Below, in pieces: positions 41,208 through 49,989 of a stretch of 64,000 nt of DNA (positions are counted from its first letter, which is position 1; each line of letters starts with the position of its first letter). A program made the position numbers and the translations under genes. Below the pieces are notes generated by a model. That model saw nothing but the letters and a program-made list of their open reading frames with translations, was not told the DNA's origin and searched no databases. Source of the DNA: Kineosporia aurantiaca JCM 3230 (GTDB lineage: Bacteria; Actinomycetota; Actinomycetes; Actinomycetales; Kineosporiaceae); assembly GCA_000719025.1 (NCBI GenBank), contig JODP01000002.1, forward strand, positions 62,001 to 126,000, given 5' to 3'.

Positions 41208-42649
41208 CCCTCTGCGGCCAGGGGCGCGGCGAAGAACTCCCGCTCCAGCCGGGCCGCCCTCGCGAACGCCAGCCACATCGCCTCGCGGGCCGGGGGCTGC
41301 GCCTCGGCAGCGACCCGGTCGGCGATTTCCCGCACCGTCCGGGTGGCTTTGGCGAACACCGGATCGGCGTACATGACGATCCAGTCCTCATAAGGGTTCC
41401 CGGAAGCCTGGGCCGCGAGCCGGTCACCGAGGTCGGCGTACATCCAGTAGCAGGGCAGAACCGCGGCAACCCCCTGGCCGTAACCGTTCTCGACGGATGC
41501 GCTGAGGTGGTCCAGGTACTCCCGGGTGACCGGAGCCAGCGCCGGAGGCTCCTGGCCGGCCCACTCCCGGTGCAGAGCCGTCTCGGCGGTCCGGCAGGTC
41601 TCGGCCGCCGCCGCCCAGAAGGCCCTCTCGACCGGGTCCGGGGCCAGTTCGGCCAGTCGGCCCAGCACATCGGCATACCCCTGGAGGTAGTGCGCGTCCT
41701 GAGCCAGATAGTCCGAGAACGCCTGCTTGTCCAGCGTTCCGTCGGCCAGCGCAGTCAGGAACGGGTCGGCCTCGGTGGCCGCGCGCAGCTCGGCGATGCG
41801 CTCCCACCACTCGGCCGTGGCGCTGGTCTCCAGCCCGCCCCGCTCCCAGAGCCCGGCGAAGTGGCTCACCGGGCCGTGCCCGCGCCCGACCTTCAGGCCT
41901 TCCCCGTGGCGCAGGCTCTCGGTCAGCCAGCGTTTGGACCGGTCGATGCTGGCGAACCAGTCCCCGGTGATCGGTTGCCAGGTCGCGATCGCCGAGGACA
42001 GCGAGCACCCGGTGCCGTGCGTGGCCGAGGTCCGGATCCGCGGCGAATCCAGGCGCCGCACGGACTCCTCGGCGCTCGCGTCGACCAGGGCGTCGCTGAC
42101 CACGTCGCCGTCCAGATGCCCGCCCTTGGCCAGGATCCGTACCCCCCAGCGCGCGGACACCGCCAGGGCCTGTCGCATCGCCTCGTCCCAATCCCTCGCG
42201 GGTGACTGCCCCGCCAGCACCGCCAGCTCGGGCACGTTCGGCGTGAGCAGCCCGGCGAACGGAAGGACTTCCTGCAGAGCCTGTTCCGCCTCGGGGCTGA
42301 GCAACCGGTCCCCGCTGGTGGCGACCATCACCGGATCGATCACCACCACCGGCGGTCGGACCCGGGCCAGCCAGGCGGCGACCTCGGCGATCACCTCGGG
42401 AGCACCGAGCATGCCGATCTTGACCGCGTCGATCTCCACGTCATCGCTGACCGCGTCCAGTTGCCGGCGCAGGAACGGCGCCGGCGGCGTGTGCACCGCC
42501 TGAACCCCTTGGGTGTTCTGCGCGACCAGCGCGGTGACCACGGCCATCCCGTAACCGCCGTTGGCGCCGATGCTCTTGAGGTCGGCCTGGATCCCGGCGC
42601 CTCCGGTGGGGTCGGTGCCGGCGATGGAGAGCACGCGCGGAGAAGTCAC
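41174..42649 (-). CDS. thiD-tenA: ThiD-TenA fusion: HMP(-P) kinase and thiaminase II
   Basis: The 491-residue protein joins a HMP/HMP-phosphate kinase (about 1-265) to a TenA domain (about 275-491). The kinase has AGTDPTGGAGIQADLKS, PVMVATSG and the anion-hole motif THGTGCSLSSAIA. The TenA half keeps the catalytic Cys in AVLPCYWMYADLG and the NPYEDWIVMYAD segment. ThiD makes HMP-pyrophosphate. TenA salvages the pyrimidine by hydrolysing aminopyrimidine or thiamine breakdown products, so the fusion links salvage to activation. The GTG overlaps the thiE stop (GTGA). Both are controlled by the TPP riboswitch upstream of thiE. Confidence 0.94.
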   Translation of the reverse strand: MTSPRVLSIAGTDPTGGAGIQADLKSIGANGGYGMAVVTALVAQNTQGVQAVHTPPAPFLRRQLDAVSDDVEIDAVKIGMLGAPEVIAEVAAWLARVRPPVVVIDPVMVATSGDRLLSPEAEQALQEVLPFAGLLTPNVPELAVLAGQSPARDWDEAMRQALAVSARWGVRILAKGGHLDGDVVSDALVDASAEESVRRLDSPRIRTSATHGTGCSLSSAIATWQPITGDWFASIDRSKRWLTESLRHGEGLKVGRGHGPVSHFAGLWERGGLETSATAEWWERIAELRAATEADPFLTALADGTLDKQAFSDYLAQDAHYLQGYADVLGRLAELAPDPVERAFWAAAAETCRTAETALHREWAGQEPPALAPVTREYLDHLSASVENGYGQGVAAVLPCYWMYADLGDRLAAQASGNPYEDWIVMYADPVFAKATRTVREIADRVAAEAQPPAREAMWLAFARAARLEREFFAAPLAAEGQTSARSALLM

Positions 42650-43314
42650 GCCGCACCGGCCCAGGCCGTGCGGTAGGCCGCGGCGGCCGCGGCCGGATCG
42701 GCGGCCGCGCAGATGCCGCTGACCACCGCGACTCCGGCCAGAGCACTCCCGCTCAGGGCCGCCGTGTCCTCGAGTCCGATGCCCCCGATCGCGACCGCCG
42801 GCAACGAGGAAAGTTCCGCCCGCTGCCGCATTCCGGCGATGCCGAGCGGGGGCGGGGCGTCGGGCTTGGTCACCGTGGCCCGCACCACGCCGATCCCCAC
42901 GTAGTCGATCCGCGCCGAACTGGCGGCCGCCGCGTCGAGTTCACCGGGATCGGCGGCGCTCAGCCCGAGCACCGCGTCCGGCCCGATCAGGGCGCGGGCG
43001 TTCGCGGCGGGCAGATCACGTTGGCCGAGATGGACGCCGGCCACCGGCACCCCGAGCCCGCGGGCGGCCAGGAAGACGTCGACCCGGTCGTTGACCAGCA
43101 GCGTGACCCGATCCGGGAGCAGCTTGCCGATCTCCACCACCAGGCGCAGGAAATCCCCGGCCGGCCGGTCCTTCTCACGGACCTGGACGGTGGTCACGCC
43201 ACCGGCCACCGCCGCGGCCACCAGTTCCGGCAACGGCCGCCCGGACCGGGCCGCCAGAGCGGTGTCGGTGACCAGGTAAAGGCTCAGGTCCGGACCGGCA
43301 AAATCCATCGTCAT
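42646..43314 (-). CDS. thiE: Thiamine-phosphate synthase
   Basis: The 222-residue TIM-barrel enzyme couples HMP-pyrophosphate and thiazole phosphate to thiamine phosphate. Visible motifs are LYLVTDTALA, TTVQVREKDRPAGDFLRL, LLVNDRVDV, GVHLGQRDLP, YVGIGVVRATVTKPDAPPPLG and AIGGI. The ATG lies one base after the closing helix of the TPP riboswitch. It is first in the thiE/thiD-tenA operon, which supplies the pyrimidine substrate. Confidence 0.95.
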   Translation of the reverse strand: MTMDFAGPDLSLYLVTDTALAARSGRPLPELVAAAVAGGVTTVQVREKDRPAGDFLRLVVEIGKLLPDRVTLLVNDRVDVFLAARGLGVPVAGVHLGQRDLPAANARALIGPDAVLGLSAADPGELDAAAASSARIDYVGIGVVRATVTKPDAPPPLGIAGMRQRAELSSLPAVAIGGIGLEDTAALSGSALAGVAVVSGICAAADPAAAAAAYRTAWAGAA

Positions 43315-43315
43315 C

Positions 43316-43403
43316 CGCAGACATCCCTACGCTAGCGCGAACTAGATCAGGTTCGACGGGTGTGTTCTCAGCCCTCGGGTCTCGGGCACCCCGTGTCTCT
43401 GCG
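43316..43403 (-). promoter_or_regulatory. TPP riboswitch (THI box)
   Basis: On the minus strand the sequence carries the thi-box core CGGGGTGCCC, GGGCTGAGAA and ACCCGTCGAACCTGATCTA, then GCTAGCGTAGGGA. The P1 stem is formed by CGCAGAGACA (43394-43403) and TGTCTGCG (43316-43323). The 3' side of P1 ends one base before the thiE ATG and next to the AGGGA site. TPP binding should therefore block ribosome access rather than terminate transcription. Confidence 0.93.
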
Positions 43404-43486
43404 AGGACGCTCTCACTTCCCCGCAAAACACGCAACACCCGGCCGGGAGGGAATGTCTCGGCACCGGTGACGGGTTGTCGCGAAGC

Positions 43487-44176
43487 ATGACAACCCTGGG
43501 AATCATCGGCAGCGGAATGATCGGCAGTACCGTCGCCCGGCTGGCCATCGCGGCCGGCTACGACGTGGTGCTCAGCAACAGCCGGGGGCCGGAGACGCTG
43601 ACCGACCTGATCACCGAGCTCGGCCCCCGGGCCCGGGCGGCCACCGCCGCCGAGGCGGCCGAGGCCGGTGACCTGGTCGTGGCCACCATCCCGCTCGGGG
43701 CCTACCGGGCGATCCCGGTGGAGCCGCTGCGCGGCAAGGTCGTCATCGACACGCTGAACTACTACCCCGACCGCGACGGCCACTTCGCCGAGCTGGACGC
43801 CGAGACGACCACCACCAGCGAACTGGTGCAGGCCCACCTGCCCGAGTCGCACGTGGTCAAGGGCTTCAACAACATCTTCTACCGGCACCTGGCCGCCCTG
43901 GCCCGCCCAGCCGGCGCCGCGGACCGCACCGTGCTGCCGATCGCCGGGCAGGACGCGGCGGCCAAGAAGACCGTCGCCGATTTCCTGGACGCGATCGGTT
44001 ACGACGCCTACGACGTCGGGCCGCTGGCCGAGGGCTGGCGCTTCCAGCGGGACACGGCCGCCTACGTCCACCCGTACGTGGACCCGGCCCAGGGCTTCAG
44101 CGGTCCCGCCGTGCCGGCCGACCCGGACTCCCTTCAGCAGAAGCTGGCCGAGGCGAAGCACTACCGGGACATGTGA
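43487..44176 (+). CDS. NADPH-dependent F420 reductase-like protein
   Basis: The 229-residue protein has an N-terminal Rossmann domain (TTLGIIGSGMIGSTVARLA, SNSRGPETL) and a C-terminal region typical of the NADP oxidoreductase/F420-dependent family (VVKGFNNIFYRHL, AEGWRFQRDTAAYVHPY). Members transfer hydride between F420 and NADP or act as related reductases. ATG at 43487 is preferred to the TTG at 43475. It is divergent from the thiamine operon and stands alone. The deazaflavin-dependent nitroreductase-type gene at the end of the window fits an F420-using organism. Confidence 0.85.
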   Translation: MTTLGIIGSGMIGSTVARLAIAAGYDVVLSNSRGPETLTDLITELGPRARAATAAEAAEAGDLVVATIPLGAYRAIPVEPLRGKVVIDTLNYYPDRDGHFAELDAETTTTSELVQAHLPESHVVKGFNNIFYRHLAALARPAGAADRTVLPIAGQDAAAKKTVADFLDAIGYDAYDVGPLAEGWRFQRDTAAYVHPYVDPAQGFSGPAVPADPDSLQQKLAEAKHYRDM

Positions 44177-44261
44177 GGTTTTGGCTCGCCGATGCGCTAC
44201 CGTCGGAAACCGAACTCACCGAGAGTCATCATTGATTCCCTCCTGTAACAAGGAGCGAGGA

Positions 44262-44285
44262 ATGCGAAGCGCCAGGACGGCATGA
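44262..44285 (+). CDS. Seven-residue leader ORF before the acyltransferase
   Basis: An ATG with an excellent Shine-Dalgarno (AAGGAGCGAGG) opens a seven-codon frame, MRSARTA, ending in TGA 24 bases before the acyltransferase GTG. The SD can pair with an upstream CTCCT (hairpin CTCCT-GTAACA-AGGAG). This looks like a translational leader or uORF. It may be chance, but the SD is the best one in this stretch. Confidence 0.4.
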   Translation: MRSARTA

Positions 44286-44309
44286 CCCACCTGTGGGGGA
44301 AGACCGTCC

Positions 44310-46478
44310 GTGGGCAGCACCCTCACCCCCAGCACGGGCGTCCCCGAGATCAGCCTGGTCACCCGACCGGTCCCGGTGCGTCCGGCTCCCCAGCCGGACG
44401 TCCTGGAACTGATCCACCGCCCCGACCCGCCGGTTTCCGCCCCACCCCGGCATCCGGCGTCCTTTCGGGCCGATGTTCAGGGCCTGCGGGCCGTCGCGGT
44501 CCTGATGGTGCTGCTCTACCACGTGGGACTCGGCCCCAGCGGGGGGTTCCTCGGGGTGGACGTCTTCTTCGTCCTGTCCGGCTTCCTGATCACCGGTCTG
44601 CTGGTGCGCGAGCACCAGCGGACCGGCCGGATCTCGCTCACCGCCTTCTGGGCCAAACGCGCCCGGCGCCTGCTGCCCGCAAGCGTTCTGGTCCTGCTGG
44701 TCACCTGCGTCGTGACCCGCTGGTACCTGCCTCCGGCCCGCTGGGCGACCGTCGGCCACGACGCGCTCGCGGCCGGCGGCTACGTGCTCAACTGGCGGCT
44801 GGCCGCCGAGTCGGTCGACTACCTCAGCGAAGGCGCGGCCCCCAGCCCGCTGCAGCACTTCTGGTCCTTGGCGATCGAGGAGCAGTTCTACGTCTTCTGG
44901 CCGCTGCTGATCAGCCTGCTGCTCAGCGCCCGCAGGCGTCTGCTCCAGCCCGTCGTGCTCGGCGTAATCGGCGTCTCGCTCCTGCTCGCCCTGCTCACGT
45001 ACTCCCCGCAGACCTACTTCACCACCCACACCCGGATCTGGGAGCTGGCCGCGGGCGCCCTGTGCGCAGTGACCATGCCACGCCCTCGCCGGCACCGCGC
45101 CACTCACGCCCAGCAGACCTCCCTCAGCGCCCGCTGGAACCGTGCCCTGCTGGGCTGGGCCGGGCTCGCCCTGCTGCTCGGCTGCCTGTTCGTGGTGCGG
45201 CCGGAGTCCATGTGGCCCGGGCCGCTGACCGTGCTAGTGGTCACCGGCACCGCGCTCGTACTGCGCTACGGCCAGGCCGAGCGGGGGGTGCACCTCCTGC
45301 TCGCCACCCGGGGCCTGACCTGGATCGGCGACATCTCCTACTCGCTCTACCTCTGGCACTGGCCGCTCGTGGTGTTCGCCGAGGTCGACGGCCGGCTGAC
45401 CGCGCTCGAGAGCTGGACGGTGCTCGGTCTCGGCCTGGTCCTGGCCACCGCCACCTACCGGTTCGTCGAAGGGCCGGCCCGCACCGCCCAATTCTGGGCC
45501 CCGACCCGGCTGGGCCTGGCCGGCGGGCTCGCGCTCGCCCTGCTGGCCGCCGGTTCCGGAGCCGTTCTGGCCCGGCAGAACTCGGTGGCCGAGGCGCTGA
45601 ACGCCGTGGGGGCGGCCGGGAAGATCGAGGTCCAGCCCTCGGCCACCGCACTGGTTCCCCGGCCGGAGGAGGCGTACAAGGACAACGGCGAGATCTATGC
45701 CCGGGGCTGCCCGTCCGACTACGACGACTCCAGCGTCCGTCCCTGTGTGTTCGACTTCCGCTCCGCGCCCGGCGATCCGACCGTGGCGGCCGTCGGCGAC
45801 TCGAAGATGGGTCAGTGGATCCCGGCGCTCGAGGAGATCGCCAAGCAGCGGCACTGGCGGCTGATCTCGATGACCAAGGCCGGCTGTGCGTTCAGCGCCG
45901 CCGAACGCCTGGAGGGCGATCCGGCCGCGGTCTACTCGTCCTGCATCACCTGGAACGCCAACATTCTGAAGCAGATTCACGCCCTCAACCCGGCCCTGCT
46001 GTTCACCACCCAGCTCGAGGGCTACCCGACCGTGCGCAACGGCAAGGCCCTGACCGGGCCGGCCAATCGCGCCGAGATGATCCGCGGCCTGGCGGTGCGA
46101 CTGGCTCAGATGAAGGACGCGGGAGTGCCGGTGGTGACGTTCGCGGAGACACCGCGGATGGCCGTCAACGTGCCCGAATGCGTCAGCGTGCACCTGAGCG
46201 ACCTGGCCTCCTGCGCCCGGCTGCGATCGCGCGGACTGGCCAACGCGGGGATCGTGAAAGCCGCGGCGCAGCAGGAGGGTGACCCGGTGCTCGACCTCAA
46301 CAACCGGATCTGCACCCCGGTGGAATGCCCCTCGGTGATCGGCGACGTGCTGGTCTACCGGGACGACCACCACCTGACCGCCACCTACTCCCGGACGCTT
46401 ACCCCGTTCGTCGAGAACCGCCTGCGCAAGAGCCTGAAACCGGGCTTGAGCAGGCAACTTCTGGGCACGGCGAACTAG
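44310..46478 (+). CDS. OafA/YrhL-type acyltransferase with SGNH domain
   Basis: The 722-residue membrane protein has the acyltransferase 3 core (about residues 50-415, roughly ten helices). Marks are RADVQGLRAVAVLMVLLYH, FLGVDVFFVLSGFLITGLL, FWSLAIEEQFYVFWPLL and SYSLYLWHWPLVVF. An extracellular SGNH-type domain (about 450-722) follows, with AVGDSKMGQW and the late DDHHLTATYS that holds the catalytic Asp and His. Such two-domain enzymes O-acetylate surface or secreted glycans. The serine is in GDSKMGQ. GTG start with GGGGGAAG upstream. A mini-ORF and SD hairpin precede it. Confidence 0.94.
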   Translation: MGSTLTPSTGVPEISLVTRPVPVRPAPQPDVLELIHRPDPPVSAPPRHPASFRADVQGLRAVAVLMVLLYHVGLGPSGGFLGVDVFFVLSGFLITGLLVREHQRTGRISLTAFWAKRARRLLPASVLVLLVTCVVTRWYLPPARWATVGHDALAAGGYVLNWRLAAESVDYLSEGAAPSPLQHFWSLAIEEQFYVFWPLLISLLLSARRRLLQPVVLGVIGVSLLLALLTYSPQTYFTTHTRIWELAAGALCAVTMPRPRRHRATHAQQTSLSARWNRALLGWAGLALLLGCLFVVRPESMWPGPLTVLVVTGTALVLRYGQAERGVHLLLATRGLTWIGDISYSLYLWHWPLVVFAEVDGRLTALESWTVLGLGLVLATATYRFVEGPARTAQFWAPTRLGLAGGLALALLAAGSGAVLARQNSVAEALNAVGAAGKIEVQPSATALVPRPEEAYKDNGEIYARGCPSDYDDSSVRPCVFDFRSAPGDPTVAAVGDSKMGQWIPALEEIAKQRHWRLISMTKAGCAFSAAERLEGDPAAVYSSCITWNANILKQIHALNPALLFTTQLEGYPTVRNGKALTGPANRAEMIRGLAVRLAQMKDAGVPVVTFAETPRMAVNVPECVSVHLSDLASCARLRSRGLANAGIVKAAAQQEGDPVLDLNNRICTPVECPSVIGDVLVYRDDHHLTATYSRTLTPFVENRLRKSLKPGLSRQLLGTAN

Positions 46479-46489
46479 CGGGCCTGGCC

Positions 46490-46913
46490 GGACGGCCCAC
46501 CACGATCGGGGTCACCGCGTTCGTCGACACCGGCACGGCCAACCATCACGACGGCGAGGAGCCGTTCAGCTTCTCGGCTCCGTTCACCCAGGTCCGGGCC
46601 ACCCGGATCCGGAGCATCAGCGCCCTCCGAGACCACCGCCACGGCCGGCGACTACGTCAGGTTCGCCGCGCCGGTGCAGCGGGCCAACTGGGACACCGGT
46701 AAGTGGAACGCCTTCCTCGGCAACGTCTTCCTTAATCTGCAGTTCCGGGCCGACGGCACGACGAAGTGGACGAAGGTCGCCGAGGGCGGCAACGCCTTCG
46801 AGCCCGCCCACATCGTCACGACCTCGGGCGACTACCGGCTCCGGTTCGCGGGCGACGCGCTGAGCGGCGCTTCGGCCAGCCCGGTCGTGCACGTCACGGT
46901 CAAGCCTCAGTAG
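46490..46913 (+). pseudogene. Remnant of a secreted beta-sandwich protein, frameshifted
   Basis: No start codon with a ribosome site opens this region. One frame reads TAFVDTGTANHHDGEEPFSF then APFTQVRATRIRS up to about 46615. A different frame then continues with APSETTATAGDYVRFAAPVQ and ends NVFLNLQFRADGTTKWTKVA, GDYRLRFAGDALSGA and VTVKPQ. The second part looks like the C-terminal domain of actinobacterial secreted proteins. The break between frames and the missing N-terminus suggest a decayed gene. A short protein starting at GTG 46674 (79 residues) is the alternative. Confidence 0.5.
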
Positions 46914-46922
46914 CGGCCGGCC

Positions 46923-46948
46923 TCGGGGGCCGGTGACCCGGCCCCCGG
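46923..46948. terminator. Bidirectional hairpin between remnant and binding protein genes
   Basis: GGGGGCCGG (46925-46933) pairs with CCGGCCCCC (46938-46946) across a 4-base loop. It lies between convergent units. Confidence 0.65.
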
Positions 46949-46980
46949 CGAACCCCGCCTACGTGCGACCTACGTGCGGC

Positions 46981-47901
46981 CTACTTGAGGCCGTTGCTGG
47001 TCAGGAAGTCGGCGGCGACCTTGGCCGGGTCCTGCTCCTTCATCGTCACCTGCACCATCATGCTGGTCAGGTTGTCGGTGGTGAGCTTGGTCGAGATGTC
47101 GTACAGCGTGTTCTGCACCAGGTTGGTGGCCTTGTCCTTGCGGATCAGTGGCAGCACGTTCTGGGCGGCGTACAGGTCGTTGGGGTCCGGCAGCACGACC
47201 CACTTCTCGACCCGGATGTTCGGGTCGGTGGTGAACACGTCGGCCGCGTCGACCTTGCCGCTCTTGAGGGCGGCGATGGTCTTGGCCCCACCGGCGTCCA
47301 GCACGTCGTACTTCTTGAACTGCAGTCCGTAGACCCGCTTCAGGCCCTTCAGGCCGGTCGGCCGGTCCTGCCACTCGATCGGGCCGCCCAGGATCAGGTT
47401 TGGGGCGGCCGGCTTCAGGTCACCGATCGAGAACAGGTTGTACTTGTCCGCGGTCGCCTCGGTGACCACGATCGCGTCCTTGTCCTCGGCCTTGGACTGC
47501 TCCAGGACCTCCAGGCCCTTGGGCATCGCCCCGGCCAGGTCGCGGTAGATCTCGGCCGAGTCGGTGTCCTTGGTCTTCGGGTTCAGGTAGGTCAGCAGGG
47601 CGCCGGAGTACTCCGGGATCAGGTCGATCTTGCCCTGCTTGAGCTGCGGGATCAGGTCCTCACGGGTGCCGACGTTCATCTTCCGCTGCACCTTGACGCC
47701 CTGCGCCTCCAGGGCCTGGGCGTAGATCTCGGCCAGCAGCACGTTCTCGGAGAAGTTCGCCGAACCGATCACCACGGTCTCGTTCGTACTGGGTGAGGGT
47801 GAACTGGCCGCCGCCGAGTCGTCGCTGCCGCCACCGCACGCGGTCAGCGCGAGCGAGGACGCGGCGAGCGTGGCGACGATGACCGTCCTGGTCCGGTTCA
47901 T
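46981..47901 (-). CDS. Osmoprotectant (glycine betaine/choline) binding lipoprotein, orphan
   Basis: The 306-residue protein has a signal peptide with lipobox LTACGGG (Cys22) and an OpuAC/ProX-type binding domain (VVIGSANFSENVLLAEIYAQ, IDLIPEYSGALLTYL, AADVFTTDPNIRVEKWVVL). It should capture a quaternary amine such as glycine betaine or choline at the cell surface for an ABC importer. No permease or ATPase gene is next to it in the window, so its partners must be elsewhere. It lies downstream of a methyltransferase gene on the same strand. Confidence 0.92.
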   Translation of the reverse strand: MNRTRTVIVATLAASSLALTACGGGSDDSAAASSPSPSTNETVVIGSANFSENVLLAEIYAQALEAQGVKVQRKMNVGTREDLIPQLKQGKIDLIPEYSGALLTYLNPKTKDTDSAEIYRDLAGAMPKGLEVLEQSKAEDKDAIVVTEATADKYNLFSIGDLKPAAPNLILGGPIEWQDRPTGLKGLKRVYGLQFKKYDVLDAGGAKTIAALKSGKVDAADVFTTDPNIRVEKWVVLPDPNDLYAAQNVLPLIRKDKATNLVQNTLYDISTKLTTDNLTSMMVQVTMKEQDPAKVAADFLTSNGLK

Positions 47902-48094
47902 GACGAGCTACTCCTGTGCCGGGCGGGTCGTAGGGCCTGCGTTTTGCAAAGCCTGCACGCGATTGTGCCCGGTCCTTCCCCGCCGCCCACCATCGGGCCA
48001 TCACATTCCGGTCTCACCTGGAACGAAAGGGACCGGATCGGGTACCCCAACGCCTACTGAACCCGAACTGAACCCGGACTGCACCGGGTCCGCC

Positions 48095-48952
48095 CTAGGG
48101 CTTGCGGGCCACCCCGGACCAGTACCAGGCCGATTCCGGGTCCTCCACCTCGCCGTCCGGGCGCCAGCCGCGGACCGGCACCAGGCCGGGCTCGACCAGC
48201 TCCCAGTCACCGAAGAACTCGGCGACCTCCTTCTGCGAGCGGGGCACGAACGTCATCCCGGTGGCCCGGGCGGAGTCGGTGACCTCGTTCACCACCGGTG
48301 GGTCGAAGTCGGCGGTGGGGTGGGTGAGGGCCAGGTAACTGCCGGAGGGCAGGGCATCGCGCAGCCGGGCCACCGCGCCCTGCAGGTCGTCCTTGTCGTC
48401 GATCAGCATCAGCACCGCGATCAGCATCAGCGCGACCGGGCGGTCCAGGTCGAGCTGGGCCTGCAGTTCCGGATCGGCCAGCATCGCCTCGGTCTTGCGG
48501 ACGTCGGCGGCGATGTAGGCCACCTGCCCGACCTCGTTGCTGATCATCAGCGCCCGGGCGTGGGCCAGCACCACCGGGTCGTTGTCGACGTAGACCACGT
48601 GCGTGTCCGGGGCGATGGCCTGCGCGGTCTCGTGCAGGTTGGGCCGGGTGGGGATGCCGGTGCCGATGTCCAGGAACTGCCGCACCCCCTGCTCGGCCAG
48701 GTAGTGGGTGGCCCGGGTGACGAAGTCGCGGTTGGCCCGGGCCATCTCGCGCATCGACGGGATCTTCTGCAGGAACAGGTCGGCGAGCTGCCGGTCGGCG
48801 GCGTAGTTGTCCTTGCCCCCCAGCCAGTAGTCGTACATCCGGGCCGAGTTCGGGATCAGGTGGTCCGGGTGCACCGCCTGCTGGTGCGCATCGTCCAGCA
48901 CCCCGGTCTGCAGCGACGTCTCCGGCTCGTGCTTTGCGGTCGGCTCGGTCAC
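48095..48952 (-). CDS. PF04672-type S-adenosylmethionine methyltransferase
   Basis: The 285-residue protein belongs to the actinobacterial DUF574/PF04672 methyltransferase family. Conserved features are IPNSARMYDYWLGGKDNYAA, the SAM-binding FLDIGTGIPTRPNLHETAQ, VVYVDNDPVVLAHAR and the C-terminal SAWYWSGVARKP. These proteins occur in many copies in actinomycetes and their substrates are mostly unknown. The GTG start is preceded by GGGAGGGG. A small hairpin, ACCCGG-CCGGGT, lies after the stop at 48072-48089. Confidence 0.93.
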   Translation of the reverse strand: MTEPTAKHEPETSLQTGVLDDAHQQAVHPDHLIPNSARMYDYWLGGKDNYAADRQLADLFLQKIPSMREMARANRDFVTRATHYLAEQGVRQFLDIGTGIPTRPNLHETAQAIAPDTHVVYVDNDPVVLAHARALMISNEVGQVAYIAADVRKTEAMLADPELQAQLDLDRPVALMLIAVLMLIDDKDDLQGAVARLRDALPSGSYLALTHPTADFDPPVVNEVTDSARATGMTFVPRSQKEVAEFFGDWELVEPGLVPVRGWRPDGEVEDPESAWYWSGVARKP

Positions 48953-49087
48953 GGTTCCCCTCCCGTTCCGCGCCCGGCTCTGGACGACCCGGCGCCTTTG
49001 TCGCGTCTGTGCGGTTCAGGCTAGCGGCCTGCGGGCCCGGTGGACGACCGGTCACCGGACCGGTGGGCGATGTGCTTCCCTCTGGAC

Positions 49088-49840
49088 ATGTCCAGCCCCT
49101 CGGCCCCCGTCCCGAAGCTGCTCTGGAGCCCGGCGGGGACCTTCGGCCCCGATCCCGGCCACACCGCGGTCAGCGTCGAGGTGGCCGATTCCTGGCTGGT
49201 CGAGGACGGCCGCAGCCGGGGCCTGGAGCAGCATCGCGAGCGCTTCGCCGGCAGTTGCCCCGACCCGGACCTCGCCCGCCGCTTCTTCGACCAGGCCCTG
49301 GCCACCATCCCCGGCACGGGCCGCTGGTTCCCCCGGGTCGAACGCGACCGCGGAGCGTTCCGGATCTGGCTCCGGCCCGCCCCACCCCTCTCCCCCACCG
49401 TCGCGCTGTGGATCCCCGACCGCCCGGACCCCCGCGAGCGTCCTTCGGTGAAAGGACCGGACCTCGCCGCCCTGACCGCCTTACGCGCCGAGGCCGTCGG
49501 GTCCGGCGCCGGCGAGGCGGTTCTGGTCTCCCCCGACGGCTGGGTCCGCGAAGGCGCGCTCAGCGCCCTGATGTGGTGGCGCGGGGATCTGCTGTGCACC
49601 ACGCCGGACGGCCCCGACCTGCTCCCCAGCGTGACCCGCAGGCTCGTGCTGACCCTGGCCGGGCGACGGGGTCAGCCGGTCCGGTTCGAGCGGGTGCGGC
49701 CCGGGGCGCTGAGCGATCTGGAGTGCTGGTCGATGAGCGCCCTGCACGGCATCCGGTCGGTGACCGGCCCGGGCACCGGCCGCCGGGCCCGGGAGTGGCA
49801 GGCGGCCCTGCTCGGTCTGGCCGAGCCGCTCCGCCCCTGA
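49088..49840 (+). CDS. Class IV aminotransferase-like (aminodeoxychorismate lyase/BCAT fold) protein
   Basis: The 250-residue protein resembles class IV PLP enzymes. ATIPGTGRWFPRVERDRGAFR is followed by the probable PLP-lysine region SVKGPDLAALTALRAEAV and then the substrate loop VSPDGWVREGALSALMWWRG. The C-terminal part has FERVRPGALSDLECWSMSAL. Aminodeoxychorismate lyase is the closest reading by size; a branched-chain aminotransferase relative is possible. The loop that usually reads ...T.SN(L/I)F is altered to ALSALMWW. ATG at 49088 is chosen; ATG at 49070 is possible. Confidence 0.75.
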   Translation: MSSPSAPVPKLLWSPAGTFGPDPGHTAVSVEVADSWLVEDGRSRGLEQHRERFAGSCPDPDLARRFFDQALATIPGTGRWFPRVERDRGAFRIWLRPAPPLSPTVALWIPDRPDPRERPSVKGPDLAALTALRAEAVGSGAGEAVLVSPDGWVREGALSALMWWRGDLLCTTPDGPDLLPSVTRRLVLTLAGRRGQPVRFERVRPGALSDLECWSMSALHGIRSVTGPGTGRRAREWQAALLGLAEPLRP

Positions 49841-49989
49841 TCACCGGTGTTCCGCCCCAAGGGGAACCCGAGATTTCGCCTGGCATTGGGAACCTTTTGC
49901 TGCCGTAGTCTCGTAGTCGCCGTCGCAATCGGCGGCCTCTCATCACTTTCCGGCGACCGGCCGGAACGGTCCGTGGAAAGGGCGGTGCC

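Noticed and set aside
49841..49989. Promoter boxes before SARP copy 1 (TTGGGA and TAGTCT)
   Set aside because: The spacing is about 14 bases, too short for a standard promoter, and similar hexamers occur by chance.
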